The notes below the pieces were generated by a model. That model was not told the origin of the DNA. It did no database searches and saw only the letters and a program-made list of their open reading frames with translations. From Wyeomyia smithii (Eukaryota; Arthropoda; Insecta; Diptera; Culicidae), in assembly GCF_029784165.1 (NCBI RefSeq), contig NC_073694.1, positions 80,452,427-80,516,426 on the forward strand: a stretch of 64,000 nucleotides of DNA, in the 5' to 3' direction. Position numbers and translations under genes: made by a program. Shown piece after piece: positions 33,205 through 43,017 of the stretch. Position 1 is the first letter of the stretch. Each line of letters starts with the position of its first letter.

Positions 33205-34392
33205 TTAATTGGAGTTAGGTAGGGAATTATGCGGTCGATTGTTTACCGTACCATGTCTGGGGTTTTTGGGAATCAGATTGAATAGCCATGAGGGGTGATT
33301 ACCTGCGTCTTTATTGAGAAGCGTGCATGAGTGTTGTTTATAAATTTCTAAACTTTCAGCTACGTCTAATTTCCATAAATTATTAACGGGGCGGAGGAGG
33401 TGAATGTTATCCGAAGTTAGTGGATGTTCCTCGTTAAAAATATGTTCAGCCACTTTTGATTTGAAATGGTGTGGTGGGGCATTTGTTGAAACTTTACTTG
33501 CTTTGGTCACTTCTGCGAAATGTTCTTTGAAACGTATCAATAGGTTACGTTTAGTTTGTCCAATGTAAACCATGTCACAGTGACTGCATGCAATTTTATA
33601 AATTCCAGCTTTGTTCAGGGTATCAATAGGGTCTTTGGTAGACCCTAATTTTGTTTTGAGTTGGGTATTTCTACTAGTGTAGACAATATCCATCCCAAAT
33701 TTTCTAAATTTTGAACGAAGTGGGCGTGTCAAGTTAACGTCATATTCAACGGCTACCCTTTTCAGATCTTCTGTTATTGGGGTGAGTGTTGTAAAAGATT
33801 TCCGAATTTGAGCACGCTTCTTTTTATCGACAATGGCTTGAATGATACTTTCATTGTAGCCATTAAGTTTAGCAATTTCGAAAATATATTCCAGTTCCTT
33901 TTGCTTGGCTACTTCACTTAGAGGTAAAGTTTCCATGCGGTGGATCATATGATGGAAGGATGCCATTTTATGCTGGAAGGGATGGTTTGAAGTGTTAGGT
34001 ATTACCCGTTTTGTATTCGTGGGTTTCTGATAAATTTCAAATTCCAAGTCCGTAGACTTTCTGACTACAACGACGTCCAAGAAAGGGAGTCTGTTGTTAA
34101 GTTCTTTTTCAATTGTGAAGTTTATATTTTTATGGGTATTATTAAGGGATATGAAAAAAGTTTCAAGATCCGCCCTTTTCAAAATACAAAAAATATCATC
34201 CACATACCTCCACCATCGAATCGGTAAGATGTTCCTCTTCTCTAATGTACTTTCTATATTTGCCATGAAGAGCTCACATAGAAAGGGAGAAAGAGGATTC
34301 CCCATTGGTGCCCCTTTAGTCTGTTTGTAAAATTTACCACGAAATGTGAAGTAGTAAACCCCAGACATGGTACGGTAAACAATCGGCCGCAT
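33205..34392 (-). CDS. PLE polyprotein, inverted 3'-half copy
   Basis: 395-aa open frame. It begins with residues read from pseudo-LTR sequence (MRPIVYRTMSGVY) and then enters the RT at YFTFRGKFYKQ. It includes GAPMGNPLSPF, WWRYVDD and the whole GIY-YIG endonuclease (GIYKIACSHC, YIGQTKRN). It lacks RT motifs upstream of the palm core and so is not a full RT. No internal stops, so it either is very recent or has been kept open by frequent turnover of the composite. Confidence 0.85.
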   Translation of the reverse strand: MRPIVYRTMSGVYYFTFRGKFYKQTKGAPMGNPLSPFLCELFMANIESTLEKRNILPIRWWRYVDDIFCILKRADLETFFISLNNTHKNINFTIEKELNNRLPFLDVVVVRKSTDLEFEIYQKPTNTKRVIPNTSNHPFQHKMASFHHMIHRMETLPLSEVAKQKELEYIFEIAKLNGYNESIIQAIVDKKKRAQIRKSFTTLTPITEDLKRVAVEYDVNLTRPLRSKFRKFGMDIVYTSRNTQLKTKLGSTKDPIDTLNKAGIYKIACSHCDMVYIGQTKRNLLIRFKEHFAEVTKASKVSTNAPPHHFKSKVAEHIFNEEHPLTSDNIHLLRPVNNLWKLDVAESLEIYKQHSCTLLNKDAGNHPSWLFNLIPKNPRHGTVNNRPHNSLPNSN

Positions 34393-34660
34393 AATTCCCT
34401 ACCTAACTCCAATTATGGGGGCTAAATTTTCATTTTTACCTACTACAAATAAAAAAACAGGATTTACGCTTTGCTCTTTACCAGTCCACATGAGCACTGA
34501 GGAAGACTGTACGTCACAGTCGAAATATATATTTGCGGACTGAATTTCAATATTTATTTCCAAAAAATTTAGTAGAGTATAACGGAAACCGATAACTATT
34601 TCTTTGATTGATCTCAATCACTCTGCTAAGACGCTCGTTATAGATTTTCTAGATTTGACA
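34357..34660 (+). repeat. PLE pseudo-LTR, upstream copy of composite 2
   Basis: Matches 957-1261 base for base apart from scattered changes and leads to ATG 34661. Contains the hammerhead motif 34484-34540. Confidence 0.8.
34484..34540 (+). ncRNA. Hammerhead ribozyme motif
   Basis: Same fold as 1085-1141. One change (A to G) falls in the stem I internal loop and leaves all stems paired. Confidence 0.75.
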
Positions 34661-37060
34661 ATGGCATCCAAGCCAAATGAGCCAAATAGGTTTTTAAAGT
34701 TAAAAAAGAGCATTGCGGGTATCCACAAATCTATTTCCTTTCTTAAAAATTGTTTGAAATATCATGTCACTCCCACGAGTCATAGAGTAAAAGTTAAAAG
34801 TCCTATAGCCCCCTCCATTATGAAACATATGGAACGAGAGTGTTTGAAAAGTAGCATCAAGTTTCTTTATAGTAAACTTAGCTCCACAACTCTGGAATGT
34901 TATTCACTTCATTTAAAACTTGCCAAAGAATTTCCTTTTGAATTTCAAAATTTTCTAATTAAAGTTAAAGTAGCCGAAAAGTGTGAAGGGGAAAGAAAAC
35001 GAAAATTGGGATTGAAAAAGTTAAATCAACTGCTTCTACGAAATAACAGTAGTAGAAAGACAGCCAAAGTACACCTCATTGACGACTTTGTGGTCAATAG
35101 GTCTTCGTACGAGTTTTCACAACCCCAGCAAAATCTTCTAAATATGGGCCTAAATTTCGCAATTCCTTCACGACCCAATATTGAACAATCGATCATCGAT
35201 ATAGAAGCTGGGATGAACAGTTGTAAACTTTCCACAGAACAAACTGGTGAAGTACGCCAAATTTTTTCAAAAATTACTAAGACACTGCCACGTCATGAAA
35301 ATTCGTCTGATTTAAAGACAGTTGAGGAATTACGTAAAAAACCTGTTTTCTATTTAAAAGCAGATAAGGGGAACAAAACCGTCATCATGGACAAGTCTGA
35401 CTATGATGAACAAATAACCCAAAAAATTGATAAAGGTCCATATTGGCAACTGCGACTCAATCCTCTTGCTGATATGGTAAAACGTGTAGAAAATACAATA
35501 AAAGAATGCAAACCCGTTTTGGGTAATGCGTTACGAAATCTTCGTGTTTCAAATCCAGTTCTTCCAAGAATAAAGGGTCTCCCCAAAATTCACAAACCTG
35601 GAAATGAAATGAGAGAAATTATCTCAGCGGTAGGGGCTCCCACAGAAAAATTGGCTAAATGGCTGGTAAAAGAATTTCAAGCCATGCCCCATAAATTTCC
35701 AAGTCGATCAGTAAAGAGCACCGGAGATTTCGTTGAAAATTTAAGATCCTCGGGTAACATCCAATCTGATGAGATAATGGTTTCATTTGACGTTACGGCC
35801 TTATTTCCTAGCGTTCCAGTGAATGAAACCTTAAACCTTTTAGAGGACTGGCTTCTTTCCCAATATTTTGATAATACTTGGAAAAAGAAAGTTGACAGTT
35901 TGTTGAAACTTTCACGCCTTTGCATGAAAGAAAACTACTTCACATTTCGTGGTAAATTTTACAAACAGACTAAAGGGGCACCAATGGGGAATCCTCTTTC
36001 TCCCTTTCTATGTGAGCTCTTCATGGCAAATATAGAAAGTACATTAGAGAAGAGGAACATCTTACCGATTCGATGGTGGAGGTATGTGGATGATATTTTT
36101 TGTATTTTGAAAAGGGCGGATCTTGAAACTTTTTTCATATCCCTTAATAATACCCATAAAAATATAAACTTCACAATTGAAAAAGAACTTAACAACAGAC
36201 TCCCTTTCTTGGACGTCGTTGTAGTCAGAAAGTCTACGGACTTGGAATTTGAAATTTATCGGAAACCCACGAATACAAAACGGGTAATACCTAACACTTC
36301 AAACCATCCCTTCCAGCATAAAATGGCATCCTTCCATCACATGATCCACCGCATGGAAACTTTACCTCTAAGTGAAGTAGCCAAGCAAAAGGAACTGGAA
36401 TATATTTTCGAAATTGCTAAACTTAATGGCTACAATGAAAGTATCATTCAAGCCATTGTCGATAAAAAGAAGCGTGCTCAAATTCGGAAATCTTTTACAA
36501 CACTCACCCCAATAACAGAAGATTTGAAAAGGGTAGCCGTTGAATATGACGTTAACTTGACACGCCCACTTCGTTCAAAATTTAGAAAATTTGGGATGGA
36601 TATTGTCTACACTAGTAGAAATACCCAACTCAAAACAAAATTAGGGTCTACCAAAGACCCTATTGATACCCTGAACAAAGCTGGAATTTATAAAATTGCA
36701 TGCAGTCACTGTGACATGGTTTACATCGGACAAACTAAACGTAACCTATTGATACGTTTCAAAGAACATTTCGCAGAAGTGACCAAAGCAAGTAAAGTTT
36801 CAACAAATGCCCCACCACACCATTTCAAATCAAAAGTGGCTGAACATATTTTTAACGAGGAACATCCACTAACTTCGGATAACATTCACCTCCTCCGCCC
36901 CGTTAATAATTTATGGAAATTAGACGTAGCTGAAAGTTTAGAAATTTATAAACAACACTCATGCACGCTTCTCAATAAAGACGCAGGTAATCTCCTCATG
37001 GCTATTCAATCTGATTCCCAAAAACCCCAGACATGGTACGGTAAACAATCGACCGCATAA
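34661..37060 (+). CDS. PLE reverse transcriptase / GIY-YIG endonuclease, copy 2
   Basis: About 799 aa from ATG 34661, with the same domains as the copy at 1262: RT with YVDD in WWRYVDD near 36080, and GIY-YIG endonuclease near 36690. The last 25 or so residues are in another frame compared with copy 1 because of a 2-nt difference at about 36990 (CACCCCTC against CTCCTC). Otherwise intact. It differs from copy 1 at about eight residues, so both are recent insertions from one lineage. Confidence 0.92.
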   Translation: MASKPNEPNRFLKLKKSIAGIHKSISFLKNCLKYHVTPTSHRVKVKSPIAPSIMKHMERECLKSSIKFLYSKLSSTTLECYSLHLKLAKEFPFEFQNFLIKVKVAEKCEGERKRKLGLKKLNQLLLRNNSSRKTAKVHLIDDFVVNRSSYEFSQPQQNLLNMGLNFAIPSRPNIEQSIIDIEAGMNSCKLSTEQTGEVRQIFSKITKTLPRHENSSDLKTVEELRKKPVFYLKADKGNKTVIMDKSDYDEQITQKIDKGPYWQLRLNPLADMVKRVENTIKECKPVLGNALRNLRVSNPVLPRIKGLPKIHKPGNEMREIISAVGAPTEKLAKWLVKEFQAMPHKFPSRSVKSTGDFVENLRSSGNIQSDEIMVSFDVTALFPSVPVNETLNLLEDWLLSQYFDNTWKKKVDSLLKLSRLCMKENYFTFRGKFYKQTKGAPMGNPLSPFLCELFMANIESTLEKRNILPIRWWRYVDDIFCILKRADLETFFISLNNTHKNINFTIEKELNNRLPFLDVVVVRKSTDLEFEIYRKPTNTKRVIPNTSNHPFQHKMASFHHMIHRMETLPLSEVAKQKELEYIFEIAKLNGYNESIIQAIVDKKKRAQIRKSFTTLTPITEDLKRVAVEYDVNLTRPLRSKFRKFGMDIVYTSRNTQLKTKLGSTKDPIDTLNKAGIYKIACSHCDMVYIGQTKRNLLIRFKEHFAEVTKASKVSTNAPPHHFKSKVAEHIFNEEHPLTSDNIHLLRPVNNLWKLDVAESLEIYKQHSCTLLNKDAGNLLMAIQSDSQKPQTWYGKQSTA

Positions 37061-37279
37061 TTCCCTACCTAACTCCAATTAAGGGTGCTAAATTTTCATT
37101 TTTACCTACTACAAATAAAAAAACAGGATTTACGCTTTGCTCTTTACCAGTCCACATGAGCACTGAGGAAGACTGTACGTCACAGTCGAAATATATATTT
37201 GCGGACTGAATTTCAATATTTATTTCCAAAAAATTTAGTAGAGTATAACGGAAACCGATAACTATTTCTTTGATTGATC
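37005..37279 (+). repeat. PLE pseudo-LTR, downstream copy of composite 2
   Basis: Direct repeat of 34357-34660, ending early at GATTGATC just before the 12-bp target duplication. Includes the hammerhead motif 37150-37206. Confidence 0.8.
37150..37206 (+). ncRNA. Hammerhead ribozyme motif
   Basis: Same fold and core as the other copies, with the stem I internal-loop variant of 34484-34540. Confidence 0.75.
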
Positions 37280-38884
37280 AGAAGTGATTTCTCCACTTCT
37301 CACTTTACTTAAGCTCTCTTGATACCATTCCTTAGTTCTCATAGGAAATGTTTGGAATGGATCTTTGTGAAATTCGGGTCTAGAAATTGTACAGATTCTG
37401 CAAAAGTGGTTAGCCATAGGGCCAAGCAGCCCAAAAACCTCGTGAATCGCAAGTGTGTCGCCGCAGAAAACCGTCACAATTGCTCTCAACTCGTATTTTT
37501 CGGTTCCGTAGTACACAGTTACTCCTTTTTCAAGTTTTTTAAGGTCATTTACCAATGGCTCAAGAATTCTGTTATAACCATACTTTTTGGCCATACTTAA
37601 AACACTTCGTGGCGAACTATTATACTCCTCTGGAAAATTTTGAATTTTGAAATCGAATACAGAGACTTTGTTAATACCTGCTCTGGAACTTAAAGCGTTT
37701 CCGAGCTCTACATCGTCTTGGTATAAGCTTAACCTTATTGCGTTTGGGTGTTTTTCGAAAAACGGGTTGTTTTGGTAAGATTGTCCTGTGCGATATGTGC
37801 TATATTCTTTGATAGATGGATTTTCTAGTTTGCGGTCATCTAACAATTTTCTGTTTCCTGGATTTCGAAAGATGAGTTTCAGGGTTTCGATGATGGGTAT
37901 GTACATGAAGGTCTCATTTATTTTGACTTTCTTTGGTATTCCATCAATATGTCTGACATCATTACGCGTCTGAAGCATTTTTGCGGTTGGTGCTGGAATA
38001 TCTACGGCTATTTTTTTCAAGAACTTCGATTGTTTTGAAAGAGTTGAAACGGAAGAAAACAAATCTGGTATACAGAAGCAGTTGAGGAAGGCCAAGGTTT
38101 CTGCTGAGGTCTGATCAATGTCCTTTTTTGTTAGGAACTGAACAGCTTGAAACTGGTAATATTCTGTAAGCATTTGCACGATCAGTCTACATACATCAAT
38201 CATTTCTCCTATTTTCACTTGAGGAAGCGACACATCTTTTGACAAACGACAAATGGCAAGAGAAATAGATTCCTTGATTCGGGCTAAACAAGGAGTAAAC
38301 ATCGCGAATTCCTGAACCGAAACGGTAGCTTGAGAAGTACTCTCATTTATTTTATCTGTATCTGTTTTTGAGTTGGGTGCGCTATCAATAACCGAGTAAT
38401 ATGTAGGTAGCATGTGCTGCTCTTCTGCATCTAAATTGGAGGCGACGGTTTGGTTGACCGGATGCTGTTGAAGAATGTGACGCTTCAAAGACCGGAAGAG
38501 ATTATATCGCAATCTGCACTTGGGAAATGTACAGTCATAAAAAATACGGTCAGGAGAAAAATGCTTGTTCCGGATATGAGTATTTATATGTCGTTGGAGC
38601 TCAACAACGTAACCAAAAACAGATTCCTTACAAAAAAAACAAACAATCGAAGGACTTTCGTTCTGAAAATAAAAGAGAACTAATACCATACTTACGGAAT
38701 ATATTAAATAATCTCACATCCTCCTGTTCAAGTTTCTGCAGAATCGTGTCCATTGCGTTGCTTTACTATTCTTATTTTTTAACCTTCACTTTCGCACGAG
38801 TTTATAATCTTTTCTACGCTTTCTGTGTGCTTGCACAAATTTGAAAAAGAAAATGGCGACAGGCAAGTTAACGTGAGTTACCAG

Positions 38885-39120
38885 TGTTGCCGAAGCTCGG
38901 TTATTGAAACCGATATTCCGGCAATGTTTTAACTGATCTCGGTATAAAATATGTTTGACGATAAATTCAGCTAAACATTTTGCCGAAAATCGCTAACTTG
39001 ACTTTTCATGACGAGATCTCAGTGGAATGGTTTGACGTGTGTCGGTAAACGACTTATTTGTGCTGAAATATCAGTAAAATCGCAGTTTACCGAGTAAACT
39101 CGGTATTGGATTTTGCCGAG
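38885..39120. repeat. Subterminal TGCCGA repeat cluster, right end
   Basis: Repeated TGCCGA, CTCGGTA and related motifs mirror those at 27811-28125. Lies between the transposase start and the CACACTTAA terminus, so it probably also holds the promoter. Confidence 0.65.
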
Positions 39121-39546
39121 CTCAAGAACCAGTTTTAAGTGTGTAGTATTGTTGGGGTGGTGTAAAGGTTCGCTCCGGGTGTCACTGAGTTTCTGAGAAA
39201 TAATGGTAACTAAAAAGGTATTTATAGTTTTTAGTTTCCTAAGAACAGATGAATTCGACTACTTAGTACTGGAGTACTTTGAAAAAATATCCAAACTTTT
39301 TGCACCATCTCATAAAAAGCAATGATACGAAATTGTAAAAAAATGCATTTTCTTTGGCTTGCCAACTCTTATAACGTGATGGACATGCATAGCGGCAGTC
39401 TATTGGTAATTCTCTGGTAATTGTTTAGTTTAACTTGGAACTGTTCAAGTTTGAAGTATCTGTTACCCAACAAACAATTTTTAGTTTCACTAAAAATCCA
39501 AATCAACGAAATTGTTGCGCCAAAAAAGTATCCTGATTTATACAGG

Positions 39547-40650
39547 GGGTAGACAAAATAATTGAGATGAATAAAATTCTCTCGAATTTTAAATCGCCAG
39601 AACTTTACGAAAAATGAATCAATTTTGATAACCGGTTTCATTTCACTGGCAAACAGTATTATATTAGTATTACTTGAGAACTTGGTGTGACCAACCTACA
39701 CCGAAAATGTTTCGGATTTCAAGAGTGTGTCAAAGTGTACATTTTTGCAACGCACAGAATGTTTTAGGCAACTAAATTGTCTACCTAAAATACCTCATTT
39801 AAAAAAATATGAGATCACCGATATTTTCTAAAATCATTTTTTGTTTTTAAAATTGTATTTTTTTCAGAGTAGGATCTTTAACTAATTTTTTTTTATATTT
39901 TTGAAGGAAAATTCGAGTAATTTTTACTCAGATATATTGATTCATAAGAAAAAGGTTCAAATACAGTTAGGTTTTTTTACGCGGGGGATACATCCCTCGT
40001 GAAAAAACCATGTTAATTCAGAAATCCGCTTGATAAACCGCTTTAATTAAAAAATTCGCGTAAAAAACCACAATAATTTGAAAATCTGCATAGATAACCT
40101 TTTAGAGAAAATCCGCGTGAAAATAATCTGACCTTTTTAAATGTTAATCCAGATAAATTTTCAAACGCAAGTTTGCAAAGTTGCTTGGTTTAATAAGACC
40201 TTCACACCCACAATCTTCGATTGAATTCTGATAGAGTGCTGCAAGCTCAAAGAAAATTAGTACCCAACAGGGAAAAAACCGTCAAAATCAACACCCATAC
40301 CTAATAAATTCATACCTCGATGATTCCTTGGCGAATTTTCAAGCTTTGGCTACCAATGAACCCGAAATAAATTCTGATTTATTGACAACATATAAAACTA
40401 AGTGAAACAGAAAGTCAGAAAAAGTTTTACGCGTTGCAAAAATGTACACTTTGGCACACACTCCGGAAATCCGAAACATTTCCAGTGACCCTTGGTCACG
40501 TCCAGTTCTCAAGTAATACTGGGAAACTAGGACAGTTTTCCAGTAAAATGAAACCTGTTTTGTCAGAATTGATTCATTTTTTGTGAAGTTTTGGCCATTT
40601 AAAAATTGACAGAATTTTGCCTGCATCGATTATTTCCCTTATTATACAAC
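39547..40650. repeat. Foldback element, about 1.1 kb
   Basis: Inverted arms (39547-39770 and 40420-40650) share AATGAATCAATTTTGA, GAAACCGGTTTCAT-like and GTGTACATTTTTGCAACG blocks in mirrored order. A small MITE (39967-40132) sits in the middle. 39146-39546 shows no feature. Confidence 0.65.
39967..40132. repeat. MITE, TTTTACGCGG family, copy 1
   Basis: Left end TTAGGTTTTTTTACGCGGGG; right end CGCGTGAAAATAATCTGACC. The interior repeats CGCG(T/G)(A/A)AAAA-like words. Related copies at 45097-45278 and 62894-63178. Confidence 0.65.
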
Positions 40651-40798
40651 CTTCAAAATGAACTTCGGCTTGAAACTACTCCGTAGAAAGCACTCCTGGC
40701 GTAAAACCCGAAGACTTTCCAAAACAAACTGTTTAACTCGTCCGGTTGTTTGAATTTTCATTTGCAGTATCGTAAGATTTGTCATTCAAGGCCTTAAC

Positions 40799-41208
40799 AC
40801 AATGGATACGTTGCGGCTGCGTTTGCGGCAATTTGACAGTTAGCCCATACATTTACCACAGACTAACAGACATAACACGTCGAACAAACTTTCAATAAAA
40901 TCATCGTTTGGATGATTCCAGTACTTTACGTTAGTAACACTAGCACCATCTGCTGTCGTGTTCGCGCTGCGTCATGTATTTCGACATCAGCGCCATCGTT
41001 ACTGCATGTGTCAAATGAAGAACTACAAAATAAGTATGAGATTGCATGACAGCGCCCCTGACGACGTTTTCGCGCGATGACTGTTATTCGATTGAAAATT
41101 TGATATGAACGTTTTTTGTGACGATGGAGCTAGGTTCCAGTGTTACGTCCGTTAGTCTGTGCATTTACTGTCACATTGACGTCAACGCAACGCAAACGTA
41201 TCCATTCT
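40799..41208. repeat. Outer MITE hosting a second MITE
   Basis: Mirrored arms AATGGATACGTT...TTTGACAGT (40801-40840) and their inverse (about 41170-41206) flank the nested MITE at 40857-41161. Confidence 0.65.
40857..41161 (-). repeat. MITE, CACAGACTAACAGAC family, copy 2
   Basis: 305 bp. TIRs CACAGACTAACAGACATAAC and the inverse of CACAGACTAACGGACGTAAC. TSD CATTTAC at 40850-40856 and 41162-41168. Opposite orientation to the copy at 23354. No coding capacity. Confidence 0.85.
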
Positions 41209-41410
41209 GTTTGGGCCATCACTGTTTCTGTTTTTAACAAATTTCTATAGCAAAATTGCATTTGTCGAATAACGTTTGCGGTAAAAAATTGACAAAAATT
41301 GCCGATTTTTCATGGGTTTTCCTTTGATTGCACTGACGAAACTATCAATCATAGTAACCCATGAGTTAGCAAAAAAAATTGACAGCTCTATCAGTCAAAC
41401 TCTAACTGTG

Positions 41411-42477
41411 ATGGCGAAAAAAGTGAAGTGTGCGCGTTCGAAGAATGGTACCCCGCCGCGTCAAAAACGGACATCGTGCGGCACTTTGTGGACGCCGGGT
41501 ATGCCAGTTCTGGCATCTACAACATCTTGACACTATTGGACAACGATCAGAGCATCGAAAGAAAGCCCGGTTCCGGGCGGCCAAAGACCCTGAGCGACAA
41601 GAAGCTTCAAAGGATGCTGAAGAGGAAGATCGAGGGAAAGGTGGCTAAATCGCTGCGTGCACTTGGCCGAGAGGTTGGTGCATGCTCTAAAACAGTGAAA
41701 AAGCATCTGAAGAACATGGACATACATGCAGGAAGCGGCAGTCCCGTCCACTGGTCTCGGAGCGGCAGGCAATGACGCAGCGACAGCGGTTGAATAAGAT
41801 GGTCAAATCGATTTTCCCGGCGAATCGCGACGCGGCTGTGGTATTGGACGACTAGACCTATCTCACCCTGGATGGCAACGACTAGCAAGGTTCTTCGTAT
41901 TTTACCTCCCCCACGAAGGAAGTGAGCACCGAGGTAAAGTTGATTTCTCAGACCAAGTTCCCCAAGAAGGTGCGGCTGTGTCTGACAATCAGCTAAAAAG
42001 GGATGTCAAAGTTGCTCTTTTTTCGCTCCGGGCTGGCCGTGAACGGGGAAATTTATAGTACGAAGTGCCTGACAGAAGTCGCGTCGTTCATCAAGAAATA
42101 CCATAAGCGCAAAGACACAGTGCTCTGGCCAGATTTGACGTCGGCCAACTACTCGAAGCGATCGTTGGAGGAGATGGAGCGGCTGAATATCGATGTGGTA
42201 CCAAAATCGACGAATCCGCCCAATGTCCCCCACCTGCTTCCCATCGAGAATTTCTGGGCTAACTTGAAGCGCAAGTTCTATTCCAACAATTTTGTCGCGA
42301 AAACGGAGGAGGAATTAATGAAAAAAAACGAAGAAAGAGCTTAACAACATGGCTACACGCATGTTTTCGTCCGCCATGGCGAATGTTCCGGTTAACTGCC
42401 GGAAGGCTGCACGCAAGGACGTAATATTTTTTTGTGAGGAAGCTAACATGATAACCTTCCATGGGAAATTTATCCAA
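41411..42477 (+). pseudogene. ITmD37E-type (DD37E) mariner transposase, broken
   Basis: Pieces in several frames: an N-terminal helix-turn-helix region at 41428-41775 (ASKTDIVRHFVDAGYASSGI, RKPGSGRPKTLS); a decayed first-D region around 41840-41880; and a catalytic end at 42003-42344 with WPDLTSANYSKRSL (second D) and LLPIENFWANLKRKFY (E). There are 37 residues between that D and E, the spacing that defines DD37E elements known from mosquitoes. Multiple stops (41774, 41852, 41995) and frameshifts. I did not find confident TIRs. A duplicated CATCACCATCTG(A/G)AA block lies at 42507-42546. Confidence 0.8.
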
Positions 42478-43005
42478 CTCAATTTTCTGTCATAGTTTTT
42501 TTTTCATCACCATCTGAAATAGTTTTTTCTTCATCACCATCTGGAAAAAAAAAATTTAACGCAAACTTTAGCTGTCACATTATCGATACTTATCGATAAT
42601 ATCGATAAAAGCCCCGGAATTATCGATTGTTATCGATGTCCGTTTTGAGTGATATTTCCCATCACTTATCCCTTCAGTCGACCAATCAGCCCAGCAGCCA
42701 ACAGCACGCGGTGTGCTGAAACAACGATTTTCCGTCAATATGCGCAAGTAAAATTTACCCCACTTACTAACAATATTGTTTAGAACAAATAGTCTAGTAA
42801 CGATATTTAACTGTTTTTTGTAAGTTCTTTGCTTGTTTCCGCTTTAAATAATCTTTAAATTTTCGCTCAGTGATCATAGGTGGGTTGAAAGTCCGCCCAG
42901 TGAATTATCCATCAGGAGACCAAAAGTGACGACCCAGAGCGGGCAAGTATTCGAGTCACGAAAGTGAACGAGAAATTGTAGTAGAAGTTACTAAAACGTA
43001 ACAAT

Positions 43006-43017
43006 TGGCGCCCAACG
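43006..43017 (+). promoter_or_regulatory. Primer-binding site of the Ty3/Gypsy element
   Basis: TGGCGCCCAACG two bases after the LTR end. TGG matches the CCA end of a tRNA. The string agrees with Lys-tRNA-type sites, from recall. A leader of about 430 nt follows with no gene. Confidence 0.65.

Larger units (their letters stand above)
32965..37279. mobile_element. Penelope-like element, composite copy 2, with 12-bp duplication
   Basis: Flanked by AGAAGTGATTTC at 32953-32964 and 37280-37291. Structure: pseudo-LTR in minus orientation (32965-33240), inverted 3'-half ORF (33205-34356), pseudo-LTR plus (34357-34660), full ORF (34661-37060), pseudo-LTR plus (37005-37279). It is nearly identical to the composite at 1-3930, including the inverted-copy junction. 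It interrupts the CACTA-like transposase gene. Confidence 0.92.
31822..38753 (-). pseudogene. CACTA-like (Tnp2-type) transposase, split by a PLE
   Basis: The N-terminal part (38689-37280) has two C2H2 zinc fingers (CFFCKESVFGYVVELQRHIN and a CTFPKC...H...H). It then has the transposase core: SLYQDDVELGNALSSRAGI (D-rich motif), FDFKIQNFPEEYNSS, ILEPLVNDLKKLEKGV and FCGDTLAIHEVFGLLG, ending at HFCRIC. The same order is known in plant Tnp2-type and animal CACTA-related transposases. The C-terminal part (32964-31822) begins GCILNNLENFHVCENFALD and includes MHDIAEGL. Between them lies a PLE flanked by a 12-bp repeat. Removing the PLE and one repeat leaves one open frame, so the break is the insertion alone. 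The start is either ATG 38689 or a spliced ATG at 38753. Confidence 0.75.
27799..39143 (-). mobile_element. CACTA/EnSpm-related DNA transposon with two genes
   Basis: Ends are CACACTTAA (27799-27807) and its inverse (39135-39143), with TA on each side. Inside both ends lie clusters of short subterminal repeats of the type TGCCGAGAT/ATCTCGGCA (27815-28120, 38885-39120), a CACTA-superfamily trait. Two minus-strand genes: a zinc-finger transposase (38689 to 31822, split by a PLE) and a multi-exon gene of unknown function (31741 to 28227). Without the PLE it is about 7 kb. Confidence 0.7.
27012..42667. mobile_element. hAT-like TIR element with 8-bp duplication (expanded)
   Basis: Left end TAGTGATGGGAAA (27012-27024); right end is the inverse of AAGTGATGGGAAA (to 42667). 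8-bp TSD ATCTCTTC / ATCCCTTC with one mismatch (27004-27011, 42668-42675). Subterminal ATCGATA repeats on both sides. The uninterrupted site is seen in the 3' LTR near 62457. 8-bp TSDs with TAGxGATGGG-type ends fit hAT elements. Its own sequence is probably short, and the bulk is later insertions. Confidence 0.75.
26009..43003 (+). repeat. 5' LTR, split by hAT-like insertion
   Basis: LTR sequence occupies 26009-27011 and 42668-43003. The part from about 26201 matches the 3' LTR at 60273 onward. Shared landmarks: GTCATTAGAGTTAAGG, TGATACGGCGAGAAAGACAG and ATAGGTGGGTTG. Frames such as 26378-26836 recur in both LTRs but are LTR sequence, not genes. Confidence 0.85.

Noticed and set aside
27012..42667. 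A single 15.7-kb autonomous hAT element
   Set aside because: No hAT transposase is present. The length comes from nested insertions, so the original element was probably a short MITE.
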